Positions 22,100 through 34,100 of a stretch of DNA of 64,000 nucleotides are shown piece by piece. This DNA comes from Saccharum officinarum (Eukaryota; Streptophyta; Magnoliopsida; Poales; Poaceae). The position numbers and the translations under genes were made by a program. The stretch covers positions 37,245,335-37,309,334 of the forward strand of contig CM036191.1 of the NCBI GenBank assembly GCA_020631735.1, in the 5' to 3' direction. Below the pieces are notes generated by a model. It saw nothing but the letters and a program-made list of their open reading frames with translations, had not been told where the DNA came from and ran no database searches. Position 1 is the first letter of the stretch; the number at the start of each line of letters is the position of its first letter.

Positions 22100-23270
22100 G
22101 AGATACCTCAGCACATAAGCGTTCACATCATTGCATATGCCACTGCCTTAGCACATATATTATAAAGGTTTAAAAGTTCATCATTGCATATGCCACTGCC
22201 TCAGCACATATATATAAAGGTTTAAAAGTTCATCATTGCATATGCCACTGCCTCAGCACTTATATTATAAAGGTTTAAAAGTTCATCATTGCATATGCCA
22301 CAAAGAAGCACCAAATAGGATGAATATGTGTTGCACAGATTCAAAAAGCTCAAATACAAGCATATGTGTTGGACAGATTAAAATAGCTCAAATACAAGCA
22401 TATGTGTTGGACAGATTCAAAAGGCTCAAATAGAAGAGTAGTAGCATCATTAGTAGTAGAATAGTAGCAGTAGTAATAGTGTAGACCAGTGGTAATATAG
22501 TAGAGCAGTGGTACTAGTAATGGTAATGCTCAAGTCGGACAGCAAAGTATGCAGGTTTAGTATAAAGATGGCAGAGCCAAACAAGTAATTCACTTTACAA
22601 AGAAAATGGAACATGTACTGATCTAACTTATGAAAAGTAAGTTTTATAGGATTTTTGGGTACACAAAGCAGCCTTACATTAGTTACACATATAGTGTACA
22701 GGTAAATACTCATGCATCATAACATGACAACTTCAATGTTCTGATATGCTATATATATGAATTTTATTAACATGAAGGTGATGAAAGTCTTCCAATAAGT
22801 AGCTTTGACAATGATGCATAATCAAATGACAATGATGCACACACAAAGGTTGCCGATCCATGAAGTAACACTCATATATTAGGACCCATTATATCAGAGA
22901 GAGAATGAGTAGCATTAACAGAGTATTGTGGAAAGCCATAAGCCCATAGGATACTGCTTTACCATTTTTCTTCAAATAAAAAGAATTGGTGACAAAGTGT
23001 AAAATCATAGTTTGCTAATGAATCAATCTGAATCACAGTACATCAATGGCATATGCTCAATTTGTTAAATGAGTCAATCTGTGGAAAATTAATCAACCTG
23101 AATCACAATGCATCTCAATGGCATATGCTCAGTTTGTTAAATGAATCAATCTGTGGAAAATTAATCAACCTGAATCACAATGCATCTCAATGGCAGCATC
23201 ACAGTGCATCACAGGCATCACAGTGCATAACAAGAATAGAAAGTACCTCGGAGGCAGGAGTTGCAACGTG
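22100..23270. repeat. Three short tandem-repeat arrays
   Basis: The first, 22130-22305, has three copies of a ~60-bp unit containing ttgcatatgccactgcctca and aaaggtttaaaagttcatca. The second, 22325-22435, has ~45-bp units with caaatacaagcatatgtgtt. The third, 23050-23190, has two ~72-bp units with gaatcaatctgtggaaaatt, followed by short gcatcacagtg repeats. All are within the CACTA element and no coding is supported. Confidence 0.8.
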
Positions 23271-23289
23271 AAGACGGTACAGGGGCGGC

Positions 23290-23690
23290 TCGCCGGTGAG
23301 CTCAAACCCTAATGGCCGGGGAGGAAGAAGCCGAGGAAGATGGAACAAGGGCGGCTCGCCGGTGAGCTCTGTCATCGCTGGGTGTCCGCTCTCGAACCCT
23401 AACGGCCGGCTGAGGGAGCACACCAGGGCTGCGCCGGATCGGAGAACGCGGACGTCGTATGTGGAGCACCGGAGAGAGGGCGCAGGGCCAAGGCGGCGGC
23501 GGGCCGGGGCACACCGTGCTCGAAACCTAACGGGTGGCAGGGGGAGCGGTCGCCCCGGAGAGCGTTGACGCCGAGGATGATCGGGGACGGTGCACGGGGT
23601 CGGCGCGGCAGCGTCGGGCCGGGCAGGCACACGCCGCGCTCAAACCCTAACGGCCACGTAGCGCGGCTAGCGGGGTAGAATGGGTGCATC
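23290..23690. repeat. GC-rich block with repeated AAACCCTAAnGG units
   Basis: Units like caaaccctaatggccgg, gaaccctaacggccgg, gaaacctaacgggtgg and caaaccctaacggccac recur at about 23305, 23394, 23521 and 23640. The core equals the plant telo-box AAACCCTAA, a known promoter element. On the minus strand each unit gives PLGFE. The block sits upstream of the second gene, where the sister element has its own GC-rich block (58795-59235). Confidence 0.6.
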
Positions 23691-23874
23691 AGGCGGCGCC
23701 AGAGAGGTCAGGGAGGCGGAACAGGCGGCCCCAGAGGGGGCAGGGAGAGGGAGATGGCGGCGGCGCCGACGACGGCGAATTTGGGCACCCTGCCAGCGTC
23801 AACGAAGAGAATAGTGCCCAGGACTTAGCCATTCTTGGGCTGTCCAAGAGCCCCGCGGCTTATATATCGGGGTT

Positions 23875-23920
23875 CATTTGTAGGGGCGGGTGAGCTTATG
23901 ACCGCCCCTACAAATGTTTT
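23875..23920. promoter_or_regulatory. Internal copy of the subterminal motif, upstream of second gene
   Basis: A palindromic pair, tttgtaggggcggg and cgcccctacaaa separated by ~12 bases, identical in type to the element's own terminal motifs. It lies 5' of the second gene and 3' of TNP2. Confidence 0.7.
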
Positions 23921-24839
23921 TCTATTTTTTAAAAAAAAATCCAAATCTTGTTTTAAAAAATAGATTTATATACATTCAAAATTAAAAAATCATTTAAATA
24001 TTAAGTTTTAATTATTCCATATATATATAAAAATTTTTATTATCTATTTCTGTACATAATTGCATACTTTCTTCTTTAAAAAAATAAAGAAACATATTCA
24101 AAATTTAGAATTTTAAAAAATGACAATGTAAAGCCGCATTTTTGCAACCCTATATGCTTTCAAATTCAAAAGTCATGAATACCAAGTTTGTTCAACTCAT
24201 CAAGATATATATTTGTTATTTTGCTCAACTTTTCATTCGACAAAATTTGAATTCAAATTTTGAATTTTTAAAAATGACAACAGAAAGTTGCATTTTTGAA
24301 ACCCAAAATGGTTTCAAATGGAAAAGTAATGAATACCAAGTTTGTTCAAATCATCAAGATCTACATTTGTTATATTGATCATTTTTGCATTTGACAAAGT
24401 TTGTATGATTCAAATTTGGATTTTTTAAAAATGACAATGTGAAGCTGCATTTTTGAAACCCTAAATGGGTTCAAATTGAAAAGTCATGAATACCAAGTTT
24501 GCTAAACTCATCAAGATCTACATTTGTTATATTGATTATTTTTGCATTTGACAAAGTGTTAGAGAATATTAGTTGTAATTGACATATCTCTCATCTAGTT
24601 TCATAAACTATATATGAGATTCATGAATTTGTAACTAGTGTCTACTAACATATTCTCAAATGAAAAAATGACCTATATAAAAATTGTAGACCTTTATGAG
24701 CTCTACAACTTTTGTATTCAATAGTTTTTTAGCTAAGGTCATTTAGTGTATCAAAATTTTGTAGTTTGTTTAAATTCAAAATTTAAATTGGTTAAACATA
24801 GTTGTACGAAAATTTGAATAAACCAGTAAAATCTCAACA

Positions 24840-25105
24840 TAATGATAGAGCTTGTTTTTATAAAATTTTAGAAAAAAAAATCATCACATTTGGAGTTAGT
24901 ATGAGAGAGAAAAACTAGTTACAAGATTCAGCTACGGATTAAAAAAGAAATCGCACTTTCTCATGATGAACAAGTGTGATTTCGTGAACAAGTGTGATTT
25001 CGTTTTTTAATCCGTGGCTGAATCTTGTAACTAGTTTTTCTCCCTCATACTAACTCCAAACATGATGATTCTTTTTCCTAAAATTTTCTAAAATCAAGCT
25101 CTATA
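24840..25105. repeat. Foldback element, ~105-bp arms, nested in CACTA
   Basis: Arms at about 24847-24957 and 24987-25103 are ~90% complementary (aactagttacaagattcagc on the left, gctgaatcttgtaactagtt on the right), with a ~30-base centre. Non-autonomous foldback-type insertion; no target duplication assigned. Confidence 0.8.
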
Positions 25106-25108
25106 ATT

Positions 25109-25265
25109 GTAGTCTCAAACATAAATGTAGTTTCAAACACACACATATAAATGTAGTTTCAAACACACATACATAAATGTAGTCTCGCACACACATACAT
25201 GAATGTAGTCTCACACATACATAAATATAGTCTCACACACACATACATGAATGTAGTCTTATGAA
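25109..25265. repeat. ~29-bp minisatellite
   Basis: Six imperfect tandem copies of a unit like acacatacataaatgtagtc, immediately right of the foldback element and just past the 3' end of TNP2. Confidence 0.85.
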
Positions 25266-25289
25266 CACTTACACACTTACATAAACTAG

Positions 25290-27592
25290 CTAGCCCGCCA
25301 TGACAACTTTCCCCTTGACACCTTTTCGTTCCCATGGCAATACATCTTTGGGCAGGTTCTTTTCCACAGCCTCGATCTTCTTACAAAAGTCTGTGAATAG
25401 CGGCATCTCATCGCACTTATTGTAAGATTCAACATCGTCCACGTCATCAACTCTGATGATATGTTCTTTCCTGGAGGCCACCACGTGCTTTGTCTTCTTC
25501 TTCAGGGGGAGGTTACTTTGCAGGTCGGGCATATAGAAGACTTGCGCGACACGTTCAGCGAGCACCCAAGGGTCATCCTGGTAGCCTGCATTCTGGAGGT
25601 CAACGACTCTCTGTCTGATCTCATTGAATTGATGTTGCTTGATCCAGCAGCATCAAAACAGGGCCACCTTTATATCCCTTCCATAGTAAAGTTCCCATAT
25701 ATCTTCAATGATGCCAAAGTAAAGGACCTTTCGCTCCACTCCGTCGAGAGCCTCTATTCGGACGCCGCTGTTCTGATTCACACTTTTCTTGTCCTTTGTG
25801 TCAGTATAGTATGTGTACCCATTGATGTCATAAGCATTCCAAGTGTCACCTGTTTCGATGGCCTGGCCGCCAACCGACTTATGGTAATAGAAGTTGTGGT
25901 TTCTCCAGACTGTATGTTCTGGTCCTTCAACCATGATGTCAGGCATTGGTTGTGCTATTTCATGACCCAATCATCTGAATGGCCATTTCTCTCCACCATA
26001 ATGATAGCCATGTGTTCATCAATGTATGGTTGCATCACTGTCATACTCTGCAAGACACTGTAATGCGCCCGACTCACCTCTTTGTAATCATGGTCGATGA
26101 ACACTTTCCTACCACTTGTGCCCTTCCCCCCTTCCCAACCAGCCTTCTCTTGTGACGAGAATCAGGATTACCAATCCCTCTCTGTACTCTTAGCCACTCT
26201 AAGCAGCACTCGATGACTTCTTCAGAATTGTAACCCTCTATCATGGAGCCCTCTAGGTGTGTTCGGTTATGCATGTATCGGCTTAGAACCGACATGAACC
26301 GCTCGTAGGACCACATTTCATGCAAGAAGCTAGGGCCCAGCGCCTCGATATGGTGAACTAGGTGAATCATGAGATATACCATTATATCAAAAAAAAAGCG
26401 GGAGATAAACACATCTCTAGTTGGTTCTGGGTCTCCACCATGAATTCATGTAGGTTACTCAGCTCTTGCCTGCGAATCGTCTTCTATGAGATCTTCGAAA
26501 AGAAGTAGCACATGCGAGTGATGGCCATCTTCAGGAACTCTAGCTTTATAGCCCTAATTGCAATTGGTAGGAACACTATCAATGTCACATGCCTGGTTGT
26601 TTGGGGCCGGAGAACAGGATGGTGAGGAGAAGGTACTTCCTCTTCTAACACAAATACGTTGGGAGGTTGTACATGGTCAAGATAACTGGCCATGTGTTGT
26701 GGTCGGTCATCCTCTCGTTTAAGGGATTCATTCCATCGGTGCTCAAGCCGAAACGTACATTCTGTGGGTCATCACTGAATTCTGCTTTGTACTTGGCATT
26801 GAACGCTTGCCACTGGCTACAATCGGCCGGGTGTGCGATCGTATCATCACCCACCTTGCGCTCATCACCCCACCATGTTATCAGTGCGGCTTCCTTAGGG
26901 TTTAGGAACGCCTCAAGCGGTCGGTCACTGGCATACTTAGCCTTCAGAATGAGTAGCTCAAGCACAAAACGTAGCAGTGTGAAGTATGTCGGACAACCCT
27001 TCTCAGCATCATACACAGTCTCCTTCGATGCTTTTGTCACCCTCTAAAGATTTTCTAGACCTCTCTTGCTCTTTTCTAATATTTTTGGCTCAAAGGCCCA
27101 AAGCATTTCGTCCAAATTGTCACTGTCATCTGCATCCCCCTCATGTGCTTCGCCATCATCACCACCTTGTTCATTGCCACCTTGTTGACTGCCAAAGCCA
27201 CCACCTTGTTGATTGCCATAGTCACGATCCATTTGTTGCATAAGATCGTTTGTGAATCGGGACAAGTATCCTTGGGTTTTAGCATCATCAGCTTGATCAT
27301 CATCGCTGTCATCAACAACCACTGTTTCACCGTGGTGAATCCACACAGTGTAGCCCAGAACAAATCCTCGCCTAATCAGATGTTCTTTGATGGTACTCAC
27401 ATCTCGAAATGCAATAAGGTTCTTACAATCTTTGTAGGGACAAATAATCATGTCACTATTCTCTTTCAGCATCGCTGCATGCTTCTCTGTGGCTTTGATG
27501 AATTTGTCCACCTCTTCACGGAAAAGAGCATCGTGTCTTAACGAACCATACATCCAAGAGTTCCTGTAGTCCGTCTTATAGAAACAAAACAA
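25290..27592 (-). pseudogene. TNP2-type CACTA transposase, internally deleted
   Basis: The minus strand starts with the transposase-associated domain (WMYGSLRHDALFREEVDKFI, then a Cys pair CPYKDCKNL and a Gly/Gln-rich linker), then YDAEKGCPTYFTLLRFVLEL. Here LLILKAKY jumps straight to a FLNPKEAALITWW segment; the sister element has ~450 bp between these points, so the N-proximal core is deleted in frame. After NTWPVILTMYNLPTYLC come stops and a frameshift (SGPKQPG visible about 26600), then most of the catalytic core is missing. The C-terminal DUF4218 region (RYMHNRTHLEGSMIEGYNSE, 26074-26412) and DUF4216-like region (VYYHKS-type, DTWNAYDINGYTYYTDTKDK, 25653-25970) remain, with the end at 25290. 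Non-functional. Confidence 0.88.
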
Positions 27593-27639
27593 CTAAAGAA
27601 AGTATATTACTCGAGAATAATTGTATATACTTGAGACAC

Positions 27640-27935
27640 GCACCATGGTAGTAGAGGATAGTTCATTAATGACTATTGATGCATAAATATTTTGAAATAT
27701 AAATAAATTGGTTCAAATAAACAATTTCAAAGACAACAATTAGCAACATTTAATATTTCATCCACTACCTTTCATGCAAACTCCATTCCAATTTCATGGT
27801 AGAGGATAATTAATTAATGGCATATTTATCCATAATAACTAATTAAAAACATACATTATAGAAAGAATCAAAATAAATATTAAATGATAATTAATAGCCA
27901 TGGTAGAGGATAATTAATTAATGGCCCATTTTACA
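27640..27935. repeat. Three copies of a TNP2-upstream repeat
   Basis: atggtag(tag)aggata(g/a)tt(c/a)attaatg-type units occur at about 27646, 27798 and 27899, spaced 100-150 bp, in the AT-rich region directly upstream of the TNP2 start. They may belong to the promoter or leader. Confidence 0.6.
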
Positions 27936-28434
27936 CATTAGCAACAATTAAAATCTTACACATTCACCTACATGCAAACCCTAGTCAAATAAAGGAAAAA
28001 AATGAAAAATAAAAAAATAACAAAAGCCTAGATCTAGATCTAGATATAGGGTTTCATGACACATGCACCAACTTCATTAATACTACGCTAAAATCAACAA
28101 AGATCGACTAACAAAGGGTGCAATCTTACTTCCCTACCTAATTTATCCTAGTATAGTGAAAATTAGGGTCCAATTTCACTCATAACTAGCTCGAGCTCCA
28201 TAGAAGAGAGAGAAAACAAAATCTCAAATTACTCACAAACCAACCAATTAAACTTCAAATAAAGAGTTGGAGAAGCATTTTCTTACCTTCTAGAGCCTCT
28301 CCACCAAAGGATTTGAGTTCAAAACCTCCCCTTGGTAGAGCAATTTTTAGAAGGAGCCCAAGGCCTCTCAACCTTTTTTCATGTAGAAGAGTGTGTCCCG
28401 AGATGGAAGAATATAGTTGCTGCTATTTATTCGC

Positions 28435-28690
28435 GCGTCCACTGTAGGGGTGGCTGGTGATGCAACCGCCCCTACAGTGAACAGCAGGGGTGGCTGGTGC
28501 CGGCCGCCCCTACAGATGGCCACTGCAGAGGCAGCTGGTGATTGAGCCGCCCCTACTATAAAGCTCCCACTGTAGGGGCGGCTTACGTTACTAGCCGCCC
28601 CTACAGTGCCTACTGTAGGGGCGGTTGGGCTGCTGGGCCCGAGGACACCCACTGTAGGGGGCGCCTCCAACCCCAGCCGCCCCTATAGTA
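28435..28690. repeat. Right subterminal repeat cluster, GGGGCGGCT motif
   Basis: About ten direct and inverted motif copies, such as tgtaggggcggct and agccgcccctaca, many paired as palindromes ~40 bp apart, directly upstream of the TNP2 gene. Confidence 0.88.
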
Positions 28691-28732
28691 AAAATGTCCC
28701 TGTATCTGTTGCGAGAATCTGGCGTAGTGAGC

Positions 28733-28865
28733 TGCCGCACGAAAGCACCATGTGGATAGTCCTCACCTGATTTGTTTCCCTTTCTGGGAAGTTCTTATCT
28801 ATCTTCCCGTTGCCGTTGGTGTGTGTACATGGATCTCGGGTGACCACACCGTCGCTATATATACT
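28733..28865. repeat. Continuation of duplication unit C
   Basis: After the CACTA element, 'cttcccgttg..gttggtgtgt' and 'gaccacaccgtcgctatata' match the far-upstream part of units A (9838-9945) and B. The similarity breaks at ~28865 and resumes at about 31405 (cgctatatattgtcacc, then ggaaactccaatttatggat, matching 9940-10010). Confidence 0.65.
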
Positions 28866-28949
28866 ATTTTTTAAAAGGATCTGTCTACATGGATCTCGGC
28901 CGGGTGACCTATGGACTTTGGTCAATCGTGCGATTGCCTAACCCAAATC

Positions 28950-29360
28950 ACACGAATTTACAACCGCAAAAAAAAAGAGAAAAAAACAGGTATTATGGGA
29001 GCTTTTTATCACTTGGGTAATACGGTTGTTTAAATTGCATGGTTTTAATGATAGTAATAAACTGGGCGATTTGAATGGTTCCATCACACGAATGAGAGAT
29101 GCCACACAATCCAAGAAGAAGAATGTTGAGCAATGGAAGAGGCAGTTCAGAGATGAGCTTGGCTTGGTATGTACCAAAGCCAAACCGACTAGGAGCGTCC
29201 TTCTTAGTTTATGGAGAGATAGCTTTGTATAGCCTTCATCTTCTTTTTCTATTAGGGCCTAGATGTCTTGTATTTGCCTCTTGTACATATCATTCTTTTA
29301 TTTAATTGAAAAGAAAAAAAAGTAGGTACGGGGCTCCCCTACTGTGATTCGGTCAAAAAT
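28950..29360 (+). mobile_element. Truncated LINE 3' end with C-terminal ORF2 remnant
   Basis: The plus-strand frame 29026-29232 ends FRDELGLVCTKAKPTRSVLL and LSLWRDSFV, followed by a leader-like 'cttgtatttgcctcttgtac', a T/A-rich 3' UTR with 'tttaattgaaaagaaa' and a short A run near 29353. This looks like the last codons and 3' UTR of a plant LINE. Family assignment is by general resemblance only. Confidence 0.45.
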
Positions 29361-30090
29361 AAATAAATTTGAGTATAGGTAGACGTAAAAAGTGAAATAA
29401 ATTCAAACAATGCAAATTTAAATTATAAAATGCAAGACAATAAGATTATAATGGCCTTGGGCAGCTAGGAAAATGCAAAAGACAAATCTGACAAATAACA
29501 TAAAAGGAAGATTATTGAAACAACAAAAAATTATTATTTCATTACTAAGATTTTGGATAAAATATTTACTCCCACACTCCAGCTTTACTTAACAACTTAT
29601 ACTTGATTCACTCTCTACTTGTACTAGAGTTACATTGATTATTTTGTTGTAATTCCTAAGTAGAATTGATGTAACTAAAGATTTGTGTGAAAATCATCTC
29701 ACCTAACCTCCAACTTTAGTTAAACAACTCATGGTGGATTTAAAAATAAATCTTGACATGCCTAATTACATGTTAAGAACACATCAATTATAGATTCAAG
29801 GTAGTGTAACTGGTATTAAAATTTACTTAAGTATATAAGGAAATAAGTAAGGTTTTGAATTTAGCGGTGACAAAGCATATATAGCCTCAACTTGCAAAAT
29901 TAAAATTCAAATCTCTACTAAAAACCAGTTTGTACAAAACTATATAAGGCTACTTGTACAACTCCTCCAATGCACCACCGCGGTCAATAATATAAAATCA
30001 GGATTAATCTATGCATGGAAAATACACAAAAATAAACAAAACATTCTATGAATTACAAATACACAAATTTTATGGGGGCCTAAATCAACC
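29361..30090. other. AT-rich intergenic DNA, nothing recognised
   Basis: No coding frame of note, no terminal or tandem repeat structure seen. Confidence 0.4.
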
Positions 30091-31400
30091 AAACATATCA
30101 CTACTTGCTCCAACTTGGTCGAATCGACCTAACAAACACCACAACATGGTCGAAAAGACCCAACTTGCAACCTAACATGGTCGGAAGAAACAAGACAATC
30201 TATCGGGCAACATCAACAACACAGCTTAGAACACCACCACAGCTAGACGGCGAGAGGCAACAGCGAAACTGGAAAGCCAAGAAAAGCCTCCAAGAAGGAA
30301 ACGATGCCAACAGCGCCAAACTAGCCCATCAAGAGAAGGTTTTCACCTGTACATCCAGGATGGTAGGAGAAGAGGATGCCTCCAAAAAGGGTGCAGCGTT
30401 CACAAACATCGTCGTCCATGCTCTCGCCCTGACTTCATGCAACCTACCCACCCACCACGCGCTACCCTCTGGAGCCACCACAGAGGTAGCCAATCCTAAA
30501 GAAAAGCACGGAGAGATACATGTGGGCATTCCTGCGGACCCCGAACGCCACCGCGCACACAGTGGGTGCCCCCACCGCACGTGCAGACATAGGAAGACGC
30601 CCTTGACCCTACCAAGGAGGCATGATGCGGCGAAAGACTAGTAGCAGCCTTGACAGACCGCTGCCCCGATGAACACCAGCCAAGAGAAGCACCACAAGAA
30701 GCCCAGCGGAGAGGCTACCCACTGCCAGAACCAGCAAAGTCGGACAGCAGCAAGAAAATCTGGCCAGCTCCACTATGGAAACCAACCCGAGCAAGGGGAA
30801 AATGGCAGAGAGGAGAGGGTCGGGGATAGAAGCAGACCCAGCCGCCTAGCCAAACAACACCCCTACTACACCCCTGTTGAGTAGTCCTAGTAGCAGCCCA
30901 AGCGCGCGGAGACTGACAAGCTGCACCGCCAGCTAGGTGGACAGTGACCTCTGGGGAAGCCTGCTGAGAAGACCTCCCACCACCGGATCTAGCGAGAACC
31001 GGCCAGCGGCGAGCAGATCCGGCCAACTCCGCGTCGCCGCCACCAGTCCGTCTGCTCGAAAGGTGAGGAGCCCAGCAGAACCGACCGTCGGCCCAGCAGA
31101 TCACCATGTGGAACTACCCATCCACACGTAGGTCCGGCCAGTCGTGCGCGGAAGGTAGCTAGCAAAGCAAACCCGGCGCCCTAAGAGCCGAAGCACCCAA
31201 TCACGAGAGATGAGAGGGATTAAAATGGGAGAGAGGGGAAGTGAGGGATGGCCCTACTGCGGCCATCCTTGCTGCTTGCCGGGTATCCGGCAACCGACTC
31301 TGACAGCGGCGGAGGCCGTAGGTGCTGCTCACGGGACCCTGTGGCGAGGGGCAAGGAGCCGCCCGTCTCAGACGACGCGGGAGTGAGGGAATGAGAATTG
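30091..31400. other. Unclassified GC-rich repeat-like block
   Basis: Open frames on both strands (30105-30641 plus, 30715-31107 minus) lack domains. Three 'aacatggtcg(a/g)a' repeats sit at 30140-30190. It forms the right half of the insertion that splits duplication unit C between 28865 and 31405, so it is probably transposon-derived. Confidence 0.35.
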
Positions 31401-31404
31401 AATA

Positions 31405-33890
31405 GATTCGCTATATATTGTCACCATTGTTATGTAGGATTCTTTTTTTTCTTCTGAAGAGAAAAGGGAAACTCCAATTTATGGATCGTCATTTGTTCAA
31501 AATTCCCCAGCATTTTAGGGTGCAACTGACACGAAAATGGTAAAGAAAAACTGAAAACAAAAATGGAAAGTGAATTAAACAATTTCCATGCCACTCCTAT
31601 ATTGCTTTCGAGTTTTTTTGTGCTCCGATAACAGTTACATTTTGAGAAGATACAGACAAACTACTCCTTGGTACATTGAAATGCCCAATCTTCAGAAGCA
31701 GGTTAGTCATGTATGAACCATCAACTAACAAGGGCATAAGTTGGATGCTTAACCAACCTCTTCCTTTATTCGATAAGTTGTGAAAATTCCAATACCACAC
31801 AGAACATTGAACCCACAATAGTAATAGATTACTGTTGCACTAATTCTTAACAGCCTTTATCATTTTATTTGTTGCAAATGTTACCCAGAGGAGACGGAGG
31901 AGACAGAGCTGCTCTCGCTGATGCTCGCAACCAACAGGTAATTAATCATATTTTCACTCTGCATAAAGTATTTTTAATATGAACTCCTGCATTCTATTAG
32001 AAATCAATGCGATTGTTCAGCATCAAGGCCTGGACGCATTCTTTGCAGTAAAAACAATTTTATCTGTTGTACCTAATTTGTTCTTTTTTTCCACCTAGGG
32101 CGATTCAAAGTGGACATGGTTCATGGGTAGGTGTCAAGAAGGAGGAGCTCAGTTTTGGGCAAACTGCAAGGGTTGCTGCCTGGTGACTGTGGAAGGCTTG
32201 AAGGCTGGGTTGCTGCTCGGTGAATCTGGTCAATCCTAGGGTGATGTGGATGTTGTGCGTGGACCCCTTCAGGCTTGAAGGGTTGCTACGGGCCTCGATG
32301 CCCATTGAGCAGGAAGTGGTCTTTACCCAATAAGGTATATTTCGGTTTGTTTTACTAAAGAAGTAGTAGTCAGAAAACATAATCTTAACTACTTTTCACA
32401 TGCTCTTAAAGATTTCCTGGACAGCGCAGCCACCATAGCTGCGATGGGGATCTTATCCCTAAACATCTATTGTGCCACCTATTTTCCAGCGTGAGCTCCG
32501 AAGAATAGCATTTGCATCTACTTTCTCTGAGGCCTTCAAGAGCTGGGCAAAGGTGATCATAATTTGCCTCCCCTTCACGATGTTTCCCTTGACGTTATAT
32601 GTAGTGGGACAGGCGAAGGCCCTATAGAAAGATCTCGGTGGAATCAGGTTGGTTGTTGGACGGTCATTATAAACAAACTTTTAACATCTATACTAAATAA
32701 GACTCATGCACACTTATAAACTTCAAAATAACTATAAAATATTTTCACACTAAATATGCGATGGCTACTTTTATAACTTTTGTTAACTCACTTGGTGACT
32801 TGGTACATATGAAATGAACACTCAAGTCTATCTATGTATTTATGGCCTTATATGGTGGCAATCTTCCACACTTTTCTATATTTTAAAATATCTCTCATGT
32901 TTATCTATTATCCAAAATTTTCTCATTACACAAAATATCTAGATCTAGAGTATTCCATGTAGGATCTTGTTTGTGTTTATCTATTCCTTAGATATTTCTC
33001 ATGCAAAATATCGAGATATAAAGTATTCTATTGTCTAAAGTACGATAATTATGTCTTATGCATACTCGCTCATAAGATACTAGGAAGACAATGGGTCACA
33101 CTCCCGAACATTTTTCTTCCATGAGAATATTTCTTTACTCTTCATAAAATATTGTTTTTCTTATCTAGAAGTTGTTTCTAACCCCAAAAAAATAGTTTAC
33201 AAGAAAGGGTAAGTAGACAAATGTTCTACCTGTACAAAAATAACCATTTGTTCCGTAAAAGAACAACTAGTGTCATGTAAGAGTGGCAACATTCCTAATT
33301 TGTTAATTATGCATTATTGTTATTTGTACAATATTTTTTGAATGCATAATTATTTTTATGGTCAAACTATTTTTATTCCTATCTTGTCATGTCAAGCCTT
33401 CTTTTGCTCTTGCCTCATAACGATGTATGTCTTTTCAACTTGTATACCTTTGTATTCGGTTGGACTTTTCTATGGACTTAACGCCACTATGTGCCTCTAC
33501 TTTCTATGTGTCTTGAGGATAATAAACACTCTCTTAGCCAGATTTGTTTAAGGTTGATAAAGTGTGATTATTCTAACATGAAAAGTATTTTGCAACCTAA
33601 TCTTTAACCTTGCTTCAGCATTTAAAAACTTAGTAAATTATAAAATGAAAAGAGAGTGCTAGGAAAACTCAATTTTTCACGAAATATTGAAGTGTCGTAC
33701 TCTTTATCATTTCTTGTTGGAGCATGGAAATTTCATTTAATAAGTTCATACCATTTTTTATTGATGATAGCAATGTCCCCAGTTCATGGGAACTATTGTT
33801 CCATGTTTAACACAAAAATATTTAATATTCACTAGGGAAATTGTCACACAGAAATAAGTTGAAGACGGAGCCAGTCATCGGAAAGAAGTT
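31405..33890. other. Tail of duplication unit C, then AT-rich DNA with a coding-like patch at 32480-32640
   Basis: 31405-31510 matches unit A upstream sequence. In 32480-32640 the minus strand reads CPTTYNVKGNIVKGRQIMIT then FAQLLKASEKVDANAILRSS, a well-behaved coding-like stretch that I do not recognise. It ends at a TAG just past WKIGGTIDV. A possible plus-strand splice donor (accaacag|gtaatt) occurs at 31937. The rest, 32660-33890, is AT-rich and featureless. Confidence 0.35.
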
Positions 33891-34100
33891 AGGTGGGGAC
33901 TATTCTCACCGTGCGCACCCATGGGCACCCACCATTGATTCATGCCACGTGTCCATACAAAATCATCCGACGGTGGACCACTACATAAATTAAGGAGGAT
34001 TAGTTGGAAAAATCATAGCTCATTCGATGATTTTGCCTGGACACGTGGCATGAATCCACAGTGGGTGTCCATGGGTGCATGGTGGGGATAGTCCCCACCT
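33891..34100. mobile_element. Foldback MITE, 210 bp, ~78-bp arms
   Basis: The left arm 'aggtggggactattctcacc' and the right arm ending 'ggggatagtccccacct' are inverted repeats. Both contain catgccacgtgtcca, so the arms pair over nearly their whole length. No clear target duplication; superfamily unknown. Confidence 0.8.

Larger units (their letters stand above)
15845..28729 (-). mobile_element. Complete-ended CACTA element, 12,885 bp, TSD AGC
   Basis: The left end CACTGCTACAGAAG and the right end (inward CACTACGCCAGATT) are flanked by AGC on both sides (15842-15844, 28730-28732). Subterminal arrays of taggggcggct occupy 15865-16100 and 28440-28690, with an internal copy at 23881-23917. It carries two degenerate minus-strand genes: TNP2 (25290-27592) and Transposase_24/Ulp1-like (16419-20586). 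Much of the interior is tandem or direct repeats. The element splits duplication unit C, so it is younger than the triplication. Both genes are broken, so movement would need helpers. Confidence 0.92.

Noticed and set aside
22100..22440. CRISPR-like array
   Set aside because: Repeats are contiguous tandem units without unique spacers, inside a plant CACTA element.
29026..29305. Independent small host gene
   Set aside because: The end of the frame and following A-rich 3' sequence look like a truncated LINE rather than a host gene.
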